DNA of 64,000 nucleotides from Rhizobium sp. 16-488-2b (lineage in GTDB: Bacteria; Pseudomonadota; Alphaproteobacteria; Rhizobiales; Rhizobiaceae). The position numbers and the translations under genes were made by a program. The stretch covers positions 62,001 through 126,000 of the forward strand of contig NZ_JAGHMF010000009.1 in the NCBI RefSeq assembly GCF_017741815.1, written 5' to 3'. Under the pieces are notes generated by a model. That model did no database searches. It saw nothing but the letters and a program-made list of their open reading frames with translations, and was not told the origin of the DNA. Shown here one piece after another: positions 10,922 through 19,867 of this stretch (within the stretch, counting starts at the first letter, position 1; every line of letters begins with the position of its first letter).

Positions 10922-12304
10922 ATGCCAATCGATATTCTCATGCCCGCCCTCTCTCCGACGATGGAAGAAGGCACGCTGTCCAAGTGGCTGAAGCAGGAAG
11001 GTGACAAGGTCACCTCCGGCGACATCATTGCCGAAATCGAAACCGACAAGGCGACGATGGAAGTCGAAGCCGTCGACGAAGGCGTCATCGGCAAGCTGCT
11101 CGTTGCCGCCGGCACCGAAGGCGTCAAGGTAAACGCCAAGATCGCTGTTCTCCTGCAGGACGGCGAATCCGCATCCGACATCTCGGCTGCACCTGCTGCT
11201 GCCGCGCCGGCCGCCGCCGAGGCGCCGAAGGCCGCTGAAGCGCCTGCCGCTGCTGCCGCTCCGGTTCCGGCCGAGCCCAAGGCTCAGGTTCCGAACGATC
11301 CTGAAATCCCCGCCGGCACCGAAATGGTCTCCATGACCGTTCGCGAAGCGCTTCGCGACGCCATGGCCGAGGAAATGCGCGCCGACGACAACGTCTTCGT
11401 CATGGGCGAGGAAGTGGCCGAATACCAGGGCGCCTACAAGGTGACCCAGGGCCTGCTGCAGGAATTCGGCGCACGCCGCGTCATCGACACCCCGATCACC
11501 GAGCACGGCTTTGCCGGCGTCGGCGTTGGTGCCGCGATGTCCGGCCTGAAGCCGATCGTCGAATTCATGACCTTCAACTTCGCCATGCAGGCGATCGACC
11601 AGATCATCAACTCCGCTGCCAAGACGCTCTACATGTCCGGCGGCCAGATGGGTGCTCCGATCGTGTTCCGTGGCCCGAACGGTGCGGCTGCCCGCGTTGG
11701 CGCCCAGCACAGCCAGGATTACTCGGCCTGGTACAGCCAGATCCCGGGCCTCAAGGTTGTCATGCCCTACACGGCATCCGACGCCAAGGGCCTGCTCAAG
11801 GCTGCTATCCGCGATCCGAACCCGGTCGTCTTCCTTGAAAACGAAATCCTCTACGGTCAGCACTTCGACGTGCCGAAGATGGACGACTTCGTTCTTCCGA
11901 TCGGCAAGGCCCGCATCCACCGTCAGGGCAAGGACGTCACGATCGTTTCCTTCGGTATCGGCATGACCTATGCCACCAAGGCCGTCGCCGAACTCGAAAA
12001 GATCGGCATCGACGTCGAACTGATCGACCTTCGCACGCTGCGTCCGATGGACCTGCCGACCGTGATCGAATCGGTCAAGAAGACCGGCCGTCTCGTCACC
12101 GTCGAGGAAGGCTACCCGCAGAACTCGGTCGGCACCGAAATCGCCACCCGCGTCATGCAGCAGGCTTTCGATTACCTCGATGCGCCGGTTCTGACGATCG
12201 CCGGCAAGGACGTTCCGATGCCTTACGCCGCCAACCTCGAAAAGCTTGCGCTGCCAAGCGTCGACGAAGTCGTCCAGGCTGTGAAAGCCGTCTGCTACAA
12301 GTAA
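10922..12304 (+). CDS. pdhB: Pyruvate dehydrogenase E1 component, beta subunit with lipoyl domain
   Basis: Residues 1-80 form a biotinyl/lipoyl domain with the modifiable lysine in [14 protein letters not shown]. Residues 85-140 are an Ala/Pro-rich flexible linker, and residues 140-460 are the transketolase-type E1-beta ([52 protein letters not shown]). The fused lipoyl domain is typical of rhizobial and related E1-beta proteins and is absent from Gram-positive ones. Its DNA is very similar to the start of pdhC. The lipoyl lysine is supplied by the LipA pathway encoded downstream. Confidence 0.97.
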   Translation: MPIDILMPALSPTMEEGTLSKWLKQEGDKVTSGDIIAEIETDKATMEVEAVDEGVIGKLLVAAGTEGVKVNAKIAVLLQDGESASDISAAPAAAAPAAAEAPKAAEAPAAAAAPVPAEPKAQVPNDPEIPAGTEMVSMTVREALRDAMAEEMRADDNVFVMGEEVAEYQGAYKVTQGLLQEFGARRVIDTPITEHGFAGVGVGAAMSGLKPIVEFMTFNFAMQAIDQIINSAAKTLYMSGGQMGAPIVFRGPNGAAARVGAQHSQDYSAWYSQIPGLKVVMPYTASDAKGLLKAAIRDPNPVVFLENEILYGQHFDVPKMDDFVLPIGKARIHRQGKDVTIVSFGIGMTYATKAVAELEKIGIDVELIDLRTLRPMDLPTVIESVKKTGRLVTVEEGYPQNSVGTEIATRVMQQAFDYLDAPVLTIAGKDVPMPYAANLEKLALPSVDEVVQAVKAVCYK

Positions 12305-12322
12305 CAAGGGAAGGGTATTTCG

Positions 12323-13669
12323 ATGCCTATCAACATCACGATGCCTGCCCTGTCTCCGACCATGGAAGAGGGCAACCTCGCCAAGTGGCTGGTCAAGGAA
12401 GGCGATACGGTTAAGTCTGGCGATGTCATCGCCGAGATCGAAACCGACAAGGCGACGATGGAAGTCGAAGCGGTCGACGAAGGTGTCGTCGCCAAGCTCG
12501 TCGTCCCCGCCGGCACCGAAGGCGTCAAGGTCAATGCCTTGATCGCCGTTCTGGCTGCTGATGGCGAAGATGTCGCTGCCGCTGCAAGCGGCGCTGGCTC
12601 CGCTGCTCCGGCACCGAAGGCTGCTGAAGCGCCGAAGGCCGAGACAAAGACTGAAGCTGCTCCGGCTCCGGCCGCAGCCCCCGCGGCCGCTCCTGCACCA
12701 GCAGCAGCGCCTGCCGCTGCTTCCACGGGCAACCGGACCTTCTCCTCGCCGCTCGCGCGTCGTCTGGCGAAGGAAGCCGGTATCGATCTGTCGGCTGTTG
12801 CTGGCTCCGGCCCGCATGGCCGCGTCGTCAAGAGCGACGTCGAGGCCGCCGTCGCTGGTGGTGGTGCAAAGGCTGCATCTGCCGCTGCTCCGCAGGCTGC
12901 CGCATCGACTCCGGCCGCCGCGCCGAAGGGCGCATCCGACGAGACCGTTCTCAAGCTGTTCGAACCGGGTTCCTACGAACTCGTGCCGCATGACGGCATG
13001 CGCAAGGTCATTGCCAAGCGCCTGGTCGAATCCAAGCAGACCGTGCCGCACTTCTACGTCACCGTCGATTGCGAGCTCGATGCGCTGCTGGCGCTGCGCG
13101 CCCAGCTCAACGACGCCGCTCCCCGCAAGGAGGGCGCGCCGGCCTACAAGCTGTCGGTCAACGACATGGTCATCAAGGCCATGGCGCTTGCGCTGCGCGA
13201 CGTTCCGGATGCCAACGTCTCCTGGACGGAAGCGAACATGGTCAAGCACAAGCACGCCGATGTCGGCGTTGCTGTCTCGATCCCGGGCGGCCTGATCACC
13301 CCGATCATCCGCAAAGCCGAGGAAAAGACCCTGTCGGCCATCTCCAACGAGATGCGCGACCTCGGCAAGCGTGCCAAGGACCGCAAGCTGAAGCCCGAGG
13401 AATATCAGGGCGGCACCTCGTCGGTCTCCAACATGGGCATGATGGGCGTCAAGCACTTCGCCGCCGTCATCAACCCGCCGCACGCAACGATCCTTGCGGT
13501 CGGCGCGGGCGAGCAGCGCCCGGTCGTCAAGAACGGTCAGCTGGCGGTCGCAACCGTGATGACCGTCACACTGTCGACCGACCATCGCTGCGTTGATGGC
13601 GCATTGGGCGCGGAGTTGCTGCAGGCGTTCAAGGGCTACATCGAAAACCCGATGGGCATGCTCGTCTGA
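12323..13669 (+). CDS. pdhC: Dihydrolipoamide acetyltransferase (PDH E2)
   Basis: This is the core of the pyruvate dehydrogenase complex, moving the acetyl group from lipoamide to CoA. Order of domains: one lipoyl domain (1-80, lysine in ETDKAT), a long Ala/Pro linker, a peripheral-subunit-binding domain near 138-176 ([33 protein letters not shown]), a second linker, and the catalytic domain (about 215-448). The active-site HRCVDG motif is present near the C terminus ([16 protein letters not shown]). It is 448 aa and begins 18 bp after pdhB. Confidence 0.97.
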   Translation: MPINITMPALSPTMEEGNLAKWLVKEGDTVKSGDVIAEIETDKATMEVEAVDEGVVAKLVVPAGTEGVKVNALIAVLAADGEDVAAAASGAGSAAPAPKAAEAPKAETKTEAAPAPAAAPAAAPAPAAAPAAASTGNRTFSSPLARRLAKEAGIDLSAVAGSGPHGRVVKSDVEAAVAGGGAKAASAAAPQAAASTPAAAPKGASDETVLKLFEPGSYELVPHDGMRKVIAKRLVESKQTVPHFYVTVDCELDALLALRAQLNDAAPRKEGAPAYKLSVNDMVIKAMALALRDVPDANVSWTEANMVKHKHADVGVAVSIPGGLITPIIRKAEEKTLSAISNEMRDLGKRAKDRKLKPEEYQGGTSSVSNMGMMGVKHFAAVINPPHATILAVGAGEQRPVVKNGQLAVATVMTVTLSTDHRCVDGALGAELLQAFKGYIENPMGMLV

Positions 13670-13688
13670 TCAAACGGCGGAGGCGGAA

Positions 13689-14330
13689 ATGACGAAGACC
13701 GTTCTTTGCTATGGTGACAGCCTGACCTGGGGTTATGACGCCGCTTCCGTCGGTCGTCATGAGTACAAGGATCGTTGGCCGAGTGCGCTTCAGGCTGCAC
13801 TCGGCAACGAGGTCCGGGTCATCGCCGAAGGATTGAATGGGCGTACCACCGCCTTCGACGACCATCTGGCCGATTGCGACCGCAACGGCGCCCGCATCCT
13901 GCCGACCATCCTGCAGACGCATGCGCCGCTCGATCTCGTCATTCTTCTCCTCGGCACCAACGACATGAAGAATGTCGTGGCCGGATCTGCCTTCGCCGCC
14001 TGCCAGGGCATAGCCCGGCTGGTCAGGCTGATCCGCAACCACGCCTGGCCGTTCGATTTCGACGTGCCGGATATCCTGATCGTCGCGCCACCGAGGATCT
14101 GCGAAACGGCAAACGTGCCCTTCGCGGCCTCCTTCATCGGCGGCATCGAGGAATCGGCGATGCTGGCGACGCTCTATCGGGATCTCGCCGACGAACTCGG
14201 CTGCGGTTTCTTCGACGGCAATTCGGTCGCCAAGACGACGCCACTCGACGGCATCCATCTTGATGCCGAAAATACCCGCGCTCTCGGGCGCGGCATGGAA
14301 TCGACCGTGCGGATGATGTTGGGGCTTTGA
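13689..14330 (+). CDS. SGNH/GDSL-type hydrolase (arylesterase-like)
   Basis: This 213-aa protein has the block I motif CYGDSLTWGYD with nucleophile Ser11, block III GTND with Asn91, and block V DGIHLD carrying the catalytic Asp-x-x-His. These define the SGNH hydrolase superfamily (esterases and lipases). There is no signal peptide, so it is probably cytoplasmic. The ATG at 13689 follows GGCGGAGGCGGAA. It lies inside the pdh operon, between pdhC and lpdA, and overlaps the next gene. The natural substrate is unknown. Confidence 0.88.
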   Translation: MTKTVLCYGDSLTWGYDAASVGRHEYKDRWPSALQAALGNEVRVIAEGLNGRTTAFDDHLADCDRNGARILPTILQTHAPLDLVILLLGTNDMKNVVAGSAFAACQGIARLVRLIRNHAWPFDFDVPDILIVAPPRICETANVPFAASFIGGIEESAMLATLYRDLADELGCGFFDGNSVAKTTPLDGIHLDAENTRALGRGMESTVRMMLGL

Positions 14331-14914
14331 CGGTGGCGTCTTTCGTGACGCTGCGTCCCGCCACACGGGATGACGCGGCCGAACTGGCGATCCTCTCGGA
14401 CATTGCCTCGCATGGCTTCGCCTCCTGGCTCTGGCTGGGTGAGCTCGGCGGCACCGGAAGCGATACGCCGATGGAGCTTGGCCGGCTGAATATGCGTCAG
14501 GACGAAGGCTACGGCACATGGCGCCACGCGGTGCTGGCCGAAGCCTACGGAGAGACGGCGGGCGCGGCGATCGGCTACGCGCTGGGCGAGGACGTAAAGA
14601 ATATGGAGGTCGACCGCGTGGCTTTGCAGCCGGTGATCGACCTGCAGAAGATGGTTGTAGGCAGCTGGTTCATTGCAACGCTCGGCGTCTATAGCCATCT
14701 GCGCGGCATCGGGATCGGCAGGGAAATACTGATGGATCAGATCGACAGGGCAGGGACGCTGCCGGTCAGTCTGATCACCGCAAGTGACAATGAAGCGGCT
14801 CTGTCGCTTTACAAGAAGAATGGATTTTCGGAAGCGGCGCGCCAGAAGGCGATGTCTCTTTTCGAAAGCAGCAGGAAACACGAGTGGGTGCTTCTCACCC
14901 GCGACGCCCGATAA
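14327..14914 (+). CDS. GNAT-family N-acetyltransferase
   Basis: This protein of about 195 aa has the acetyl-CoA-binding motif A (LGVYSHLRGIGIGREIL, with RGIGIG as the R-x-x-G-x-G pyrophosphate loop) and the C-terminal NEAALSLYKKNGFSE motif B. The start is either TTG 14327, overlapping the preceding stop as TTGA, or GTG 14333; no ATG is near. It lies in the pdh operon directly before lpdA. The target is unknown. Confidence 0.85.
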   Translation: MTVASFVTLRPATRDDAAELAILSDIASHGFASWLWLGELGGTGSDTPMELGRLNMRQDEGYGTWRHAVLAEAYGETAGAAIGYALGEDVKNMEVDRVALQPVIDLQKMVVGSWFIATLGVYSHLRGIGIGREILMDQIDRAGTLPVSLITASDNEAALSLYKKNGFSEAARQKAMSLFESSRKHEWVLLTRDAR

Positions 14915-14929
14915 CAAAGGCAGGAAAAC

Positions 14930-16375
14930 ATGGCTGAGAATTACGACGTCATCATCATCGGCTCGGGTCCCGGCGGCTATGTGGCCGCTGTGCGCGCCAG
15001 CCAGCTCGGTCTCAAGACGGCGATCGTCGAGCGCGAGCACCTGGGCGGCATCTGCCTGAACTGGGGCTGCATCCCGACCAAGGCGCTGCTGCGCTCGGCC
15101 GAGGTGCTCGATCACGCCAGCCACGCCAAGGACTACGGCCTCGTTCTCGAAGGCAAGATGAGCGCCGATGTGAAGGCTGTTGTCGCCCGCTCGCGCGGTG
15201 TCTCCGCGCGTCTCAATGGTGGCGTCGGCTTCCTGATGAAGAAGAACAAGGTCGATGTGATCTGGGGCGAAGCCAAGATCACCAAGCCGGGCGAGATCGT
15301 CGTCGGCAAGTCCTCCAAGCCCGTCGTCGAGCCGCAGAACCCGGTTCCGAAGAACGTCAAGGGCGAGGGCACCTACAACGCCAAGCACATCATCATCGCA
15401 ACCGGCGCCCGCCCGCGCGCGCTGCCGGGCATCGAGCCGGATGGCAAGCTGATTTGGACCTATTTCGAAGCGATGAAGCCGGCTGCCCTGCCGAAGTCGC
15501 TGATCGTCATGGGCTCCGGCGCCATCGGCATCGAGTTCGCAAGCTTCTACCGCTCGATGGGCGTCGACGTCACCGTCGTCGAAGTCATGCCGACCATCAT
15601 GCCGGTCGAGGACGTCGAAGTCACCGCGATCGCGCGCAAGCAGCTTGAGAAGCGCGGCATGAAGATCCTGACCAGCGCCAAGATCACCAAGGTTGAAAAG
15701 GCCGCAGATAGCCTGACCGCGCACGTCGAGACGGCTGACGGCAAGGTCCAGCAGATCACCGCCGATCGCATGATCTCGGCCGTAGGTGTCCAGGGCAACA
15801 TCGAAAATCTCGGCCTCGAAGCCGTCGGCGTCAAGACCGACCGCGGCTGTGTCGTCATCGACGGCTACGGCAAGACGAATGTTGCCGGCATCTACGCTAT
15901 CGGCGACGTCGCCGGCCCGCCGATGCTTGCCCACAAGGCCGAACACGAAGGCGTCGTCTGCGTCGAAAAGATCGCCGGCCTGCCGAACGTTCACGCCACC
16001 GACAAGGGCAAGGTGCCGGGCTGCACCTACTGCCACCCGCAGGTCGCCTCCGTCGGTCTGACCGAAGCCAAGGCCAAGGAAGCCGGCCGCGATATCCGCG
16101 TTGGTCGCTTCTCCTTTGCCGCCAACGGCAAGGCGATCGCGCTCGGCGAAGACCAGGGTCTCTGCAAGGTGATCTTCGACAGGAAGACCGGCGAGCTGCT
16201 CGGCGCGCACATGGTCGGCGCCGAAGTCACCGAACTCATCCAGGGCTTCGTGGTCGCCATGAACCTGGAGACGACCGAAGAAGAACTGATGCACACCATC
16301 TTCCCGCATCCGACGGTTTCTGAAACCATGAAGGAAGCGGTTCTTGATGCTTACGGTCGTGTCCTCAACGCTTGA
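14930..16375 (+). CDS. lpdA: Dihydrolipoamide dehydrogenase (PDH E3)
   Basis: This flavoprotein reoxidises dihydrolipoamide with NAD+. It is 481 aa. Motifs: FAD-binding IIIGSGPGGYVAAVRASQLG at the N terminus, redox-active Cys42/Cys47 in GGICLNWGCIPTKALLR, NAD-binding VMGSGAIGIEFASFYRS, the second FAD motif YAIGDVAGPPMLAHKA, and the active-site HPTVSET near the C terminus. The insertion around residues 115-145 (PVVEPQNPVPKN) is usual for E3 proteins encoded with alphaproteobacterial PDH. It belongs to the pdh operon and is 15 bp after the GNAT gene. Confidence 0.97.
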   Translation: MAENYDVIIIGSGPGGYVAAVRASQLGLKTAIVEREHLGGICLNWGCIPTKALLRSAEVLDHASHAKDYGLVLEGKMSADVKAVVARSRGVSARLNGGVGFLMKKNKVDVIWGEAKITKPGEIVVGKSSKPVVEPQNPVPKNVKGEGTYNAKHIIIATGARPRALPGIEPDGKLIWTYFEAMKPAALPKSLIVMGSGAIGIEFASFYRSMGVDVTVVEVMPTIMPVEDVEVTAIARKQLEKRGMKILTSAKITKVEKAADSLTAHVETADGKVQQITADRMISAVGVQGNIENLGLEAVGVKTDRGCVVIDGYGKTNVAGIYAIGDVAGPPMLAHKAEHEGVVCVEKIAGLPNVHATDKGKVPGCTYCHPQVASVGLTEAKAKEAGRDIRVGRFSFAANGKAIALGEDQGLCKVIFDRKTGELLGAHMVGAEVTELIQGFVVAMNLETTEEELMHTIFPHPTVSETMKEAVLDAYGRVLNA

Positions 16376-16403
16376 TAATTTTCTTCGCCGCTCTCTATGA
16401 CGG

Positions 16404-16420
16404 ATTGAACCACGTTCAAT
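16404..16420. promoter_or_regulatory. Inverted repeat upstream of the first GlsB-type gene
   Basis: ATTGAAC-CAC-GTTCAAT is a perfect 7-3-7 inverted repeat between lpdA and the small membrane protein gene at 16452. The odd spacer and location suggest an operator. I do not recognise the regulator. Confidence 0.4.
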
Positions 16421-16451
16421 TGCGGACTGGAAAAAGCGAAAGGAAATCATC

Positions 16452-16706
16452 ATGTCTATGGGTACGCAGGCACTGCTCATCTTCCTCCTGATCGGTCTGG
16501 TCGCGGGCTTCCTCGCCAGCCTGATCGTTGGCGGAGGCGGATTGATACGGTGCCTGCTCAGCGGCATCATCGGCGCGTTCGTCGGAGGCTTTCTCTTCAA
16601 CGCGCTGGGGATCAACCTGGGCATAGACAGCGCCATCGTGGTGCAGATCATTCACGCCACCGTCGGCGCCATCATCGTGGTGTTGATCGCAAGGGCGATA
16701 GCTTGA
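16452..16706 (+). CDS. GlsB/YeaQ/YmgE-family small membrane protein
   Basis: This 84-aa protein has three hydrophobic helices with Gly-rich segments (LIGLVAGFLASLIVGGGG, SGIIGAFVGGFLFNALGI, HATVGAIIVVLIARAI). The spacing of glycines is that of the transglycosylase-associated/GlsB stress-protein family. Members are small inner-membrane proteins often induced by stress; biochemical function is unclear. AAAGGAAATC precedes the ATG. A homologous gene follows after 14 bp. Confidence 0.85.
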   Translation: MSMGTQALLIFLLIGLVAGFLASLIVGGGGLIRCLLSGIIGAFVGGFLFNALGINLGIDSAIVVQIIHATVGAIIVVLIARAIA

Positions 16707-16720
16707 GGGGATAGGACCGG

Positions 16721-16969
16721 ATGGAAGGTGTGGGCTGGATTACGGCGATCATCGTCGGCGGCTTGGCGGGGTGGCTCGCGGGCATTTTGATGGGCATACG
16801 CTTCGGCGTCTTGATGAACATCGTCATCGGCATCGTGGGTGCCGTCATCGCCAGCGCGATCTTCAACCGCGCCGGGATCTATGTCGCCAGCGGTTGGCTG
16901 GGTTACCTTGTCACGGGTTTCATCGGCTCTTGTATCTTGCTATTTCTGGCAAAACTCGTCAGACGCTGA
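16721..16969 (+). CDS. GlsB/YeaQ-family small membrane protein, second copy
   Basis: This 82-aa protein has the same family architecture (ITAIIVGGLAGWLAGILMG, NIVIGIVGAVIASAIFN, LVTGFIGSCILLFLAKLVRR). It differs from its upstream neighbour enough to be an old duplication rather than a recent repeat. It lies in the same direction between lpdA and lipA, so it may be co-transcribed with either. Confidence 0.82.
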   Translation: MEGVGWITAIIVGGLAGWLAGILMGIRFGVLMNIVIGIVGAVIASAIFNRAGIYVASGWLGYLVTGFIGSCILLFLAKLVRR

Positions 16970-17008
16970 CGAAAGAGGCCGTTTCGGCGGTTTGAAGGCA
17001 GGTTATTG

Positions 17009-17983
17009 ATGGTAACTATTCTCGACAGGATCAATCCAAACGCTGAAAAGCGCGTGCGGCACCCGGAAAAGGCGCATCGCCCGGATACCGAGGTCATGCG
17101 CAAGCCGGACTGGATCCGCGTCAAGGCGCCGACCTCCAAGGGCTACGCCGAAACCCGCTCGATCGTGAAGGAGCACAAGCTCGTCACCGTCTGCGAGGAA
17201 GCCGGCTGCCCGAATATCGGCGAGTGCTGGGACAAGAAGCACGCCACCTTCATGATCATGGGCGAGATCTGTACGCGCGCCTGTTCCTTCTGCAACGTCG
17301 CGACCGGCAAGCCGAACGCGCTCGACATGGCCGAGCCCGAGAGCGTGGCGAAGGCCGTCAAGGAGATGGGCCTCAGCCACGTGGTCATCACGTCAGTCGA
17401 CCGCGACGATCTGGAAGACGGCGGCGCCGAGCACTTCGAAAAGGTGATCTGGGCGATCCGCGCCGCGTCTCCGACGACCACGATCGAAATCCTGACGCCT
17501 GACTTCCTGAAAAAGCCCGGTGCGCTGGAGCGCGTCGTCGCCGCCAAGCCCGACGTCTTCAACCACAACATGGAAACCGTTCCGGGCAACTATCTGACGG
17601 TGCGCCCGGGCGCCCGCTACTTCCACTCCGTTCGGCTGCTGCAGCGGGTGAAGGAACTGGACCCGACCATGTTCACCAAGTCGGGCATCATGGTTGGCCT
17701 CGGCGAGGAGCGCAACGAAGTGCTGCAGCTGATGGACGACCTGCGCGTCGCCGACGTCGACTTCCTGACGATCGGCCAGTACCTGCAGCCCACCCGCAAG
17801 CACCACGCGGTCATGAGCTACGTTACGCCCGAGGAATTCAAGTCCTACGAGACGGTCGCCTACACCAAGGGCTTCCTCATGGTCGCCTCCAGCCCGCTGA
17901 CCCGCTCCTCGCACCACGCCGGCGACGACTTCGCCCGCCTGCGCGCTGCGCGTGAGAAGAAGCTGCTGGTGGCTGCGGAGTAA
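17009..17983 (+). CDS. lipA: Lipoyl synthase
   Basis: LipA is a radical-SAM enzyme that inserts two sulfurs into protein-bound octanoyl groups to make lipoyl cofactors. The 324-aa protein has the auxiliary cluster cysteines C62-x4-C67-x5-C73 ([12 protein letters not shown]), the radical-SAM motif C88-x3-C92-x2-C95 (CTRACSFC) and the C-terminal RSSHHAG serine that ligates the auxiliary cluster. The ATG at 17009 gives [26 protein letters not shown], a usual start for rhizobial LipA. It sits downstream of the PDH genes that need lipoylation. Confidence 0.98.
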   Translation: MVTILDRINPNAEKRVRHPEKAHRPDTEVMRKPDWIRVKAPTSKGYAETRSIVKEHKLVTVCEEAGCPNIGECWDKKHATFMIMGEICTRACSFCNVATGKPNALDMAEPESVAKAVKEMGLSHVVITSVDRDDLEDGGAEHFEKVIWAIRAASPTTTIEILTPDFLKKPGALERVVAAKPDVFNHNMETVPGNYLTVRPGARYFHSVRLLQRVKELDPTMFTKSGIMVGLGEERNEVLQLMDDLRVADVDFLTIGQYLQPTRKHHAVMSYVTPEEFKSYETVAYTKGFLMVASSPLTRSSHHAGDDFARLRAAREKKLLVAAE

Positions 17984-18004
17984 TCAGCCTAACGACGATA
18001 TATT

Positions 18005-18035
18005 GATATCCGTATCGTTTTCCGATACGGATATC
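18005..18035. promoter_or_regulatory. 13-bp perfect inverted repeat at the higB start (operator/hairpin)
   Basis: GATATCCGTATCG and CGATACGGATATC are separated by TTTTC and end 2 nt before the higB ATG. As DNA it is a good site for the HigA antitoxin. As RNA it would form a 13-bp stem covering the place where a ribosome-binding site should be. Confidence 0.7.
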
Positions 18036-18037
18036 GC

Positions 18038-18319
18038 ATGATCGTTGGCTTTCGCAACAAGCAGACTGAAGGCCTTTTCCTGCGACGCGATGCTCGCCAT
18101 TTCCCGGCGGATGTCGTTGAGCGGGCACGACGGAAGTTGATGGCACTCGACGCTGCGATAAGCCTTGATGATTTGCGTGTTCCGCCAAGCAATCGTCTTG
18201 AAGCCTTGAAGGGTAGCCGAGCCGGCCAGCATTCCATCCGTGTCAACGATCAGTGGCGCATATGCTTCGTCTGGAAAGACGGCAATGCGGATCATGTCGA
18301 ATTCTGCGACTACCATTAG
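18038..18319 (+). CDS. higB: HigB-type toxin (RelE/ParE superfamily)
   Basis: This 93-aa basic protein (MIVGFRNKQTEGLFLRR at the start, then LEALKGSRAGQHSIRVNDQWRICFVW and a C-terminal VEFCDYH) matches HigB mRNA interferases, which cleave translating mRNA on the ribosome. Toxin-before-antitoxin order is typical of higBA. No good ribosome-binding site is seen; the bases before the ATG form the right arm of an inverted repeat. The antitoxin gene follows within a few bases. Confidence 0.93.
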   Translation: MIVGFRNKQTEGLFLRRDARHFPADVVERARRKLMALDAAISLDDLRVPPSNRLEALKGSRAGQHSIRVNDQWRICFVWKDGNADHVEFCDYH

Positions 18320-18328
18320 GAGATGCGG

Positions 18329-18625
18329 ATGCAGATCATTCCTGTCGACCCCATCCATCCCGGTGAAATCCTCAAGGAGGATTTTCTGAAGGAATACGGC
18401 ATCTCCGCCTACAAGGCGGCGGAGGATATGGGAATTCCACGCACGCGGATCGAACGTGTCCTGCGCGGCGAAAACGGCATTACCGCAGACACGGCGTTGC
18501 GTTTGTCCCGCTATTTCAACAATAGCCCGGAATTCTGGCTCAATCTGCAGCGCACCTATGACCTTGCGGTCGCACGACGGGCCGCCGGCGATCTCAGCGG
18601 GATTACACCCGTCCAGGCGGCCTGA
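18329..18625 (+). CDS. higA: HigA-type antitoxin, XRE family
   Basis: This 98-aa helix-turn-helix protein has the HigA opening PIHPGEILKEDFLKEYGISAYKAAEDMGIPRTRIERVLRG and the tail NNSPEFWLNLQRTYDLAVARR. It neutralises HigB and represses the operon. Two ATGs are in frame: 18323 and 18329. I choose 18329 because AGGAG lies 6 nt before it; the other lies against that AGGAG. The higB stop is 9 bp upstream. Confidence 0.93.
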   Translation: MQIIPVDPIHPGEILKEDFLKEYGISAYKAAEDMGIPRTRIERVLRGENGITADTALRLSRYFNNSPEFWLNLQRTYDLAVARRAAGDLSGITPVQAA

Positions 18626-18654
18626 TCTTCCCCGCAATCAGACAAGAGGCCACC

Positions 18655-19245
18655 GTGTTGCAACAACCGAAGCATCGGCTGAACCTCACCGATCTCGGTG
18701 AGGCCGCCGAATTCCTGAAGCGCGCCGACCGCATCGTCATCTTCGGCTCGTCAGGTGGCGGCAAGAGCACGCTGGCGCAGAATCTCGCGCGCATTCTCGG
18801 CGTCCGCTACGTCTCCATGGACCGCGAGGTCTTCTGGCTGCCGGGGTGGGTGTCGAGGCCGAGGCCTGAACAGCGCGAGATCATCGCCAGGATCGTCGCC
18901 GAGGACCGCTGGATCATCGACGGCAACAATCCAAGAACGCTCGATCTCAGGCTGCCGCGTGCCGATGTGATCCTGTGGGTGAGGGTGTCGCGCTGGCTCT
19001 GCCTATGGAGCATCTTCAAGCGCGGCATCGTCTATCGCGGCAGGACGCGCCCCGACATGGCCCCGGGATGCCTGGAACAATGGCCGGACCGGGAGTTCAT
19101 GTCCTATGTCTGGAATTTCGAGAGGGACGACGTGCCCGAATTCATGGAAGGCATCCGCCTGCATGGGCCTGACGTCCCGCTTGTCGAATTGAGGAGCAGG
19201 GCGCATATGGCACGGCTGCTTCAGCGCCTCGAAGCCATCGGCTAG
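18655..19245 (+). CDS. P-loop NTPase, FlaR/topology-modulation (adenylate kinase-like) family, copy 1
   Basis: This 196-aa protein has a Walker A GSSGGGKSTLAQNLA near residue 31, then MDREVFWLPGWVSRPRPE, RWIIDGNN, LPRADVILWV and a C-terminal FMSYVWNFERDDVPEF. This arrangement is that of small kinase-like proteins annotated as 'DNA topology modulation protein FlaR'; the real substrate is not known. It probably starts at GTG 18655, about 30 bp after higA. A clear paralogue follows directly. Confidence 0.8.
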   Translation: MLQQPKHRLNLTDLGEAAEFLKRADRIVIFGSSGGGKSTLAQNLARILGVRYVSMDREVFWLPGWVSRPRPEQREIIARIVAEDRWIIDGNNPRTLDLRLPRADVILWVRVSRWLCLWSIFKRGIVYRGRTRPDMAPGCLEQWPDREFMSYVWNFERDDVPEFMEGIRLHGPDVPLVELRSRAHMARLLQRLEAIG

Positions 19246-19288
19246 GATGACAGCCTGATTCGGTCTTTGCTTGCGGGAGGGGAAAGAC

Positions 19289-19858
19289 ATGCCGAATTTC
19301 GTCACCGATATTACCAGTGCTGCGGACCTCGTCAGCCGCGCCGACCGTATTCTCGTGATCGGCTGCTCCGGCGGCGGCAAGACGACGCTGTCGAAACGCC
19401 TCGGCGCGCTGCTCGGTGTGCAGCATATATCCATGGACCGCGACTTCTATTGGCTGCCCGGCTGGGTGAGAAGGCCGAAGGCCGAGGAGCGCGCGATGAT
19501 CGCGGACGCTGTCGCCGAGGAGCGGTGGCTGATGGACGGCACCGGCGCCTCGACCTTCGATCTCAGGATGCCGCGCACCGATATGGTGCTCTGGGTTCGG
19601 CTGCCGCGCTGGCGTTGCCTGCTCGGTGTCACCACGAGGTGGCTTCGCTGGCGGGGCAGGGCGCGACCGGAGATGGCGCCGGGTTGCCCGGAAAGGCTGG
19701 ATGGTGAGTTCCTGACCTATATCTGGAATTTCGAGCGCCGGTGGGCGCCGCTCATCCTCGCGGGCATTGAGCGATACAAGCCCGATGTGCCCGTCCTTCA
19801 GTTGAAATCGCACCGTGACATGCGCCGCCTTCTTGATCTTCTCGGCGCGCCCGCTTAA
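19289..19858 (+). CDS. P-loop NTPase, FlaR/topology-modulation family, copy 2
   Basis: This 189-aa paralogue of the preceding gene shares Walker A (GCSGGGKTTLSKRL), MDRDFYWLPGWVRRPKAEE, RWLMDGTG, LRMPRTDMVLWVRLPRW, RPEMAPGCPE and YIWNFERRW at the same spacings. The ATG at 19289 follows GGGAGGGG. Residues in the phosphate-binding loop differ slightly (KTT versus KST). The tandem arrangement points to local duplication followed by divergence. Function is unknown. Confidence 0.82.
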   Translation: MPNFVTDITSAADLVSRADRILVIGCSGGGKTTLSKRLGALLGVQHISMDRDFYWLPGWVRRPKAEERAMIADAVAEERWLMDGTGASTFDLRMPRTDMVLWVRLPRWRCLLGVTTRWLRWRGRARPEMAPGCPERLDGEFLTYIWNFERRWAPLILAGIERYKPDVPVLQLKSHRDMRRLLDLLGAPA

Positions 19859-19867
19859 CTGCCGGTC

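Noticed and set aside
10883..13585. A 900-codon open frame antisense to pdhB and pdhC
   Set aside because: It mirrors high-GC codon usage on the opposite strand. The translation is low complexity (rich in Gly, Arg, Asp and His) with no domain, and the sense genes are certain.
14174..16651. An 825-codon open frame antisense to lpdA and the GNAT gene
   Set aside because: Same codon-bias shadow; no ribosome-binding site and no recognisable fold.
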